NCBI RefSeq assembly: GCF_900156735.1
Contig: NZ_FTOL01000001.1
Span: forward strand, 1,116,001 to 1,180,000
Direction: 5' to 3'
From: Chryseobacterium ureilyticum
GTDB lineage: Bacteria > Bacteroidota > Bacteroidia > Flavobacteriales > Weeksellaceae
Length of the DNA stretch: 64,000 bases
The notes beneath the pieces were generated by a model, which was given only the letters and a program-made list of their open reading frames with translations, was not told the origin of the DNA and ran no database searches. The position numbers and the translations under genes were made by a program. Of this stretch, positions 60,435 to 64,000 are shown one piece after another. How positions within the stretch are numbered: the first letter of the stretch is position 1; each line of letters begins with the position of its first letter.

Positions 60435-60466
60435 AAATCCCTTTACTGCAATAAGTAAAGGGATTT
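60435..60466. terminator. Terminator after Cys-rich peptide gene
   Basis: Perfect 13-bp arms AAATCCCTTTACT and AGTAAAGGGATTT with a 6-base loop; bidirectional between converging genes. Confidence 0.85.
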
Positions 60467-60486
60467 CAATTTTAATATAAATAATT

Positions 60487-60714
60487 TTATCGAATACATT
60501 CACCTGAGCGACATAAGTAACCTGAGGGACATAATCCATTAATGCATGGACCTGCAACGTCGGGATAACACTTTTCATCTGCGCGGCAATGAGAGTTTGG
60601 AGGGCAGAGACTGATAAGGTTTCCGATACAGATCCCTACCGGAAGCGGTAAATTCAATTCTATACCAATTTCACCGACAATGTTCTTTAATGTTTTTCTG
60701 TTTAATTTTTTCAT
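60487..60714 (-). CDS. Cysteine-rich bacteriocin-like precursor peptide
   Basis: The peptide is 75 residues from the ATG at 60714 (MKKLNRKTLKNIVGE), giving the same leader pattern (K-L-x-R-x-x-L-K-x-I-x-G) as the glycine-rich peptide at 56 kb. A longer frame from 60783 would add 23 residues and is less likely, since a perfect -7 box (TACCTTTG) lies at 60788-60781. The core has eight Cys in LCPPNSHCRADEKCYPD and PCINGLCPSGYLCRSGECIR, suggesting disulfide-rich or knottin-like folding. A terminator follows. No modifying enzyme is adjacent; the antimicrobial role is inference. Confidence 0.62.
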   Translation of the reverse strand: MKKLNRKTLKNIVGEIGIELNLPLPVGICIGNLISLCPPNSHCRADEKCYPDVAGPCINGLCPSGYLCRSGECIR

Positions 60715-60849
60715 GGTTTTAGTTTTAATCAGTTGTTGTTTTGATAAGTGCTCACATTGGATTTTAACCTGTGAACAGATCAAAGGTAATCATACTGAGA
60801 AATGAACGCTTCAGTACTTTTACTTAATTTCAGATTATCCTAAAAACAT

Positions 60850-61692
60850 TTATGATAAAAATGATTTGAATATGGTAACCAGACTCATCATAATGACTAC
60901 AAATCCAACAACGATAAACATTTTCTTGGTTGGCAATTTGGAGGTAAGCATGGCTGAAAACGGAGCTGTAAAAACGCCACCAAGCAGCAGCCCTAAAACA
61001 ATATTCCAATGATGGATGCCAATGGTAAAGATGAATGTAATAGCACTTGTGACAGTCAGTAGAAATTTGGCTACCGTTGAACTACCGACAACGTAACGGG
61101 GAATTCTCCCTTCTTTGATCAGTGTTCCGGTTACTAAAGGTCCCCATCCGCCCCCCGCAAAGGAATCTATGAAACCTCCCACGAAACCTAATACTCTGAG
61201 ATTGGTTTTTCTCTTGGTTTTAATACGGCTTTTATTCTTATCCTTAAAGGCATTTTTCAGAATATTTACTCCCAAATATAAAGTATAAAAGGCAATGATA
61301 GGTTTCACAATATGAGCGTAATGTTCACCATAATGAGATAAGGTTAAAGCCCCAATGATTGATCCTACAATGGCAAGCGGAAATAAAACCCAAACCATTT
61401 TTTTATTGACATTCCCTAGTTTATAATGACTGAACCCTCCCGCAGCAGTTGTAAATGACTCTGCAGAGTGAATGCTTGCACTTACTACAGGTGGTGGAAC
61501 ATTCAGTAATAATAAAATGGTAGTACAGATCACACCATATCCCATTCCCATTGATCCGGCAACAATTTCAGCAACAAAACCTGCAAACAGCATCCAGTAA
61601 AAGATGTGACCGTCTTTATTAAGAAAATTCTGAATATCATCAGCCAGATTGAATTGATAAATTACCAGTCCAAATACCCCGAAAAGAAGCAT
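60850..61692 (-). CDS. TauE/SafE family sulfite/anion exporter, probable N-terminal extension
   Basis: The 280-residue region from ATG 61692 has eight or so membrane helices with the two TauE/SafE repeats: FVAEIVAGSMGMGYGVICTT, HSAESFTTAAGGFSHY, and later GGFIDSFAGGGWGPLVTGTLI. The ATG falls inside the first helix. The same frame is open upstream for 43 more codons (from 61821) encoding a plausible cytoplasmic N terminus. At 61821-61819 the DNA reads ATAA, where a normal ATGA overlap with the preceding siroheme gene would be expected. Family members move sulfite, sulfonates or other anions. It is the last gene of the operon. Confidence 0.82.
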   Translation of the reverse strand: MLLFGVFGLVIYQFNLADDIQNFLNKDGHIFYWMLFAGFVAEIVAGSMGMGYGVICTTILLLLNVPPPVVSASIHSAESFTTAAGGFSHYKLGNVNKKMVWVLFPLAIVGSIIGALTLSHYGEHYAHIVKPIIAFYTLYLGVNILKNAFKDKNKSRIKTKRKTNLRVLGFVGGFIDSFAGGGWGPLVTGTLIKEGRIPRYVVGSSTVAKFLLTVTSAITFIFTIGIHHWNIVLGLLLGGVFTAPFSAMLTSKLPTKKMFIVVGFVVIMMSLVTIFKSFLS

Positions 61693-61817
61693 TACTCCTA
61701 TTATAGCAAGATAGATATTTGCTTTTCTCTGAGCCGTTTTGGTAATATGGATCAGTTTTTCAATTTCAAGATCGTCTTTTTTTGCAGGAAGTGCTCCTTC
61801 AGACAGATATTGTGTAG

Positions 61818-62375
61818 TTATTTTGTTGAGTTCTGTTCTGTTACTTTATAATTAAAATCTCCCTGTAACTGATTGCGGATATTTTGCATATTATCCAGCA
61901 CAAGATCCATTTCGTCAGGAATCATTTCTGTAAATGTTTCTCTGAGTCTTTTTGCGATAGTTGGAGATTTCCCGTTGGTTGAAATAGCTATTTTAAGACT
62001 TCCTTTTTTGACAATTGAACCTAAGTAGAAATCGCACAGATCAGGTTTATCTGCAATATTAACCAATACATTTTTTTGTTGTGCCTGTTCACGAATCTGC
62101 TCAGCCAAAGCAATATCATTTACCGCAATAATGGCAAGATCTGAATTATCAAAATCATTGATATGATAAGGTCTTTCATGCAATATGATATTAGGAAACC
62201 GATTCTGCAAAGCAATAACTTCTGGAATAATTTCCTTCGCAACCAATGTTATAGAAGTTTCAGGAGAATTACCTAAGACAGATTCCAGCTTTTCGAGGGC
62301 AATTTTTCCGCCTCCGATGATCAGTAATGATAATTTTTCAAGCTTTAAAAATACAGGATATAAGGAATTACTCAT
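61818..62375 (-). CDS. Precorrin-2 dehydrogenase/sirohydrochlorin ferrochelatase domain (CysG N-terminal type)
   Basis: The 185-residue protein has the NAD-binding fold of the CysG N-terminal domain (SLYPVFLKLEKLSLLIIGGGKIALEKLE). AIIAVNDIALAEQI and NIADKPDLCDFYLGSIVKKGSLKIAISTNGKSPTIAKRLRE are typical blocks (each here in part). It converts precorrin-2 to siroheme, the cofactor of sulfite and nitrite reductases. The C-terminal methyltransferase domain is absent and must be a separate protein. It lies 5 bases after the TonB receptor and runs into the TauE/SafE gene, linking it to sulfur assimilation. Confidence 0.9.
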   Translation of the reverse strand: MSNSLYPVFLKLEKLSLLIIGGGKIALEKLESVLGNSPETSITLVAKEIIPEVIALQNRFPNIILHERPYHINDFDNSDLAIIAVNDIALAEQIREQAQQKNVLVNIADKPDLCDFYLGSIVKKGSLKIAISTNGKSPTIAKRLRETFTEMIPDEMDLVLDNMQNIRNQLQGDFNYKVTEQNSTK

Positions 62376-62380
62376 TTTGA

Positions 62381-64000
62381 TTACAGTTTTAAGTCATATG
62401 TAAATGCGAGATAATATAAACCTCCGATCTCAGGACCTGCTGCGTATTGAAAGTAACGTCTGTTCAGCAAATTCGTTGCTCCGATTTTTACATTAGCATG
62501 AATTTCTGGAAGTTTCCAAGTAGCCTGAGCATCTATGGTATAATAAGCGGGAATGTTTCCTGATGCTAAAGGACTTTCCCACATAAAACTGTTCTGCCAT
62601 CTTGCCACAAGCGTAAATCCAATATTTTTGATAATCTCTCTGTTTCCTACACTTACATTGATCATCCATTTTGGAGTGTTGAATGCTGTAATAAACAGAT
62701 CTGATGAATTATTGGAAGCAAGATCATTATAAGATACGTTGGCATTGACGTTGTAATTTCCGGCAATGTTATAACGGATGCCTAATGAGGTTCCATAGCT
62801 TTTATAAGTGGTGTTGCTATTGGTGTAAACTCTGTAACGATCCTGTTTGCTTCGGTCAAGCATGGCAAGAACAGCAGTATTGCTTCCGATCTGACTGTTT
62901 TTGGGAACTGCTACTTCTACCTGTCCCAAAAATCCTTCATAGATATTGTAATAAAAATCCCAGTCAAGAACGAGTTTATTATTAAAGAACACAGATTTAT
63001 AGCCTACTTCAAATGAATTGATCTTTTCCGGTTGTAGTTTTTGAAGATTAGCAACAGCTAAGAGATGTTTGTTGTTCTGAGCAGCCTGGGTTTGGCTCTT
63101 TCCATTGTCTATATCTGCATTTACGGCAGAAGTAAATTTATCAATAGAAGCTAAAGTGTAAGAATTTTCCAGATAGCCTAATCCGTCATTTACTTTTGAA
63201 AGACCTCCTACTCTACGTACATTTCCGTTATTAACGAAAGAAAGTGCTTCAAATAATGATGGAAACCGGTATCCATTTTGAAAAGATGCTCTGAAATTAT
63301 GTTGATTGACAGGAGAATATACAATACTTATTCTTGGGTTTAATTTAGCTTCAAACTCTGGATTTCTGTCTATACGTAAAGCAGCATTAAGCTTTAATTT
63401 ATCATTAAAGAATACTTTTGTAATCTGTGCAAAGGCTCCATATTTCTGATAAACAACGTCTTTCCCGAAGGTTCCATCGGATAATGGAATATTTCTTTCA
63501 GTGACAGGCCTGTCAAAATCTACAAAATTATTTCCATCCGGAGTTATGCTGTACAAACGGTAATCTATTCCTGCAAGAAGATTGAATATTTTTATAAATC
63601 GAGTAAAATCATAAGTTAATTCTCCCTGATAAAATCTTGATTTCTGTTCAAGTTTTGCACCGCCTGTTGCTGGAGCGCCAACAATTCCTGCGTTGGCGGA
63701 GTCCCAGTTATTGATTCCGATGATGGTGTTTTTCAACTGTTCAAAGGCTGCGGTTCCGGGTACTGCTCTATTTTTGTCTGCTGACTGTCTTGCCAGATTG
63801 AAAGCTTCATTAAGGTTTACTCCTGCATTTAAATTATTCTGAAGTGACGTCTGAAATATATTTTTCCAGTTGTTATTTGAAAGATTGGTAAGATCTAAGT
63901 TATCTGCTAAAGGTTTTAAGTTATAAGAATCACCGGTATTTTCAATAGAAACATAGGCTCTGAAAGTAAGTTCTTTACCTGTAAGTTCTACTTTATGATT
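62381..64000 (-). CDS. TonB-dependent receptor (5' end outside window)
   Basis: The visible 539 codons are the C-terminal part of an outer-membrane barrel, ending in the typical aromatic strand (YYLAFTYDLKL). Barrel motifs include FRASFQNGYRFPSLFEALSF and VGATNLLNRRYFQYAAGPEIGG-type turns. The frame continues to the window edge, so the plug and signal peptide are missing. Only 5 bases separate it from the siroheme gene, and a TauE/SafE exporter follows, so the receptor may import a sulfur compound or siroheme-pathway metal complex; this is inference from the operon. Confidence 0.85.
   Translation of the reverse strand, partial: NHKVELTGKELTFRAYVSIENTGDSYNLKPLADNLDLTNLSNNNWKNIFQTSLQNNLNAGVNLNEAFNLARQSADKNRAVPGTAAFEQLKNTIIGINNWDSANAGIVGAPATGGAKLEQKSRFYQGELTYDFTRFIKIFNLLAGIDYRLYSITPDGNNFVDFDRPVTERNIPLSDGTFGKDVVYQKYGAFAQITKVFFNDKLKLNAALRIDRNPEFEAKLNPRISIVYSPVNQHNFRASFQNGYRFPSLFEALSFVNNGNVRRVGGLSKVNDGLGYLENSYTLASIDKFTSAVNADIDNGKSQTQAAQNNKHLLAVANLQKLQPEKINSFEVGYKSVFFNNKLVLDWDFYYNIYEGFLGQVEVAVPKNSQIGSNTAVLAMLDRSKQDRYRVYTNSNTTYKSYGTSLGIRYNIAGNYNVNANVSYNDLASNNSSDLFITAFNTPKWMINVSVGNREIIKNIGFTLVARWQNSFMWESPLASGNIPAYYTIDAQATWKLPEIHANVKIGATNLLNRRYFQYAAGPEIGGLYYLAFTYDLKL

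Overview
The window looks like a chromosomal segment of a Chryseobacterium-type flavobacterium (Bacteroidota, Weeksellaceae). The evidence is low G+C, several TonB-dependent receptors, a 288-residue housekeeping sigma factor, T9SS and GLPGLI surface proteins, promoters of the TTG-N17-23-TAnnTTTG type, subtype iii T6SS genes, and a chromosomal IND/CGB-type B1 metallo-beta-lactamase. No rRNA, tRNA, CRISPR array, prophage or intact insertion sequence was seen.

Layout. 0-9 kb: envelope genes (a DUF2723 membrane protein cut by the window edge, a GT-C-like membrane protein, DUF1697, kdsA, a TonB receptor). 9.1-13 kb: a copper block (HYC_CC_PP protein, DUF3347 protein, and a multicopper oxidase that carries two N-terminal metal-binding modules and a C-terminal barrel-like domain). 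13-18 kb: FAD monooxygenase, GNAT, two small envelope proteins, rpoD, S1/P1 nuclease. 18.6-21.7 kb: three T6SS genes (tssG-, tssN- and tssK-like) without the rest of the apparatus. 21.8-26 kb: the beta-lactamase, a DtxR regulator, a threonine-aldolase-like enzyme with a kinase-like partner, and a lipoprotein. 26.8-33 kb: a surface-protein locus (TPR/LuxR-type regulator, two secreted proteins, two overlapping HTH proteins). 33-36 kb: an ArsR-led stress operon with tandem operators. 36-40.3 kb: a small defence-like cluster (AlbA_2 protein, XRE regulator, SymE toxin, YdcF-like protein with a damaged start, SRA-HNH nuclease). 41-46 kb: SUKH-like proteins, GLPGLI protein, lipoprotein, BspA-like T9SS protein. 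46-52.6 kb: a TonB receptor with a His motif, two ferritin-like proteins, a fasciclin protein, and an ECF sigma/anti-sigma pair. 52.6-56 kb: metE behind a cobalamin riboswitch, and a divergent Lrp/AsnC regulator. 56-61 kb: two bacteriocin-like precursor peptides, an S24-type repressor, MerC plus a Fur-family regulator, and a possible Cys/His hydrolase. 61-64 kb: TauE/SafE, siroheme synthase domain and TonB receptor in one operon.

The strongest new observations are regulatory and sequence-level. Palindromes of one family (TGCAA-N5-TTGCA core) lie over promoters of the Fur-family gene, merC and a TonB receptor 10 kb away, suggesting a local Zur-like regulon. Three other regulators (DtxR, ArsR, Lrp) have palindromes placed over or next to their own -7 boxes. 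Two genes (ydcF-like and tauE-like) appear to have lost a normal start codon by single-base changes. Five intergenic inverted repeats share the arm GCCACGAATGCACGAATAA. Two RiPP/bacteriocin-like precursors share a leader but have unrelated cores, one built of glycine-rich 11-residue repeats. All functional calls come from reading the sequence; no database search was run.
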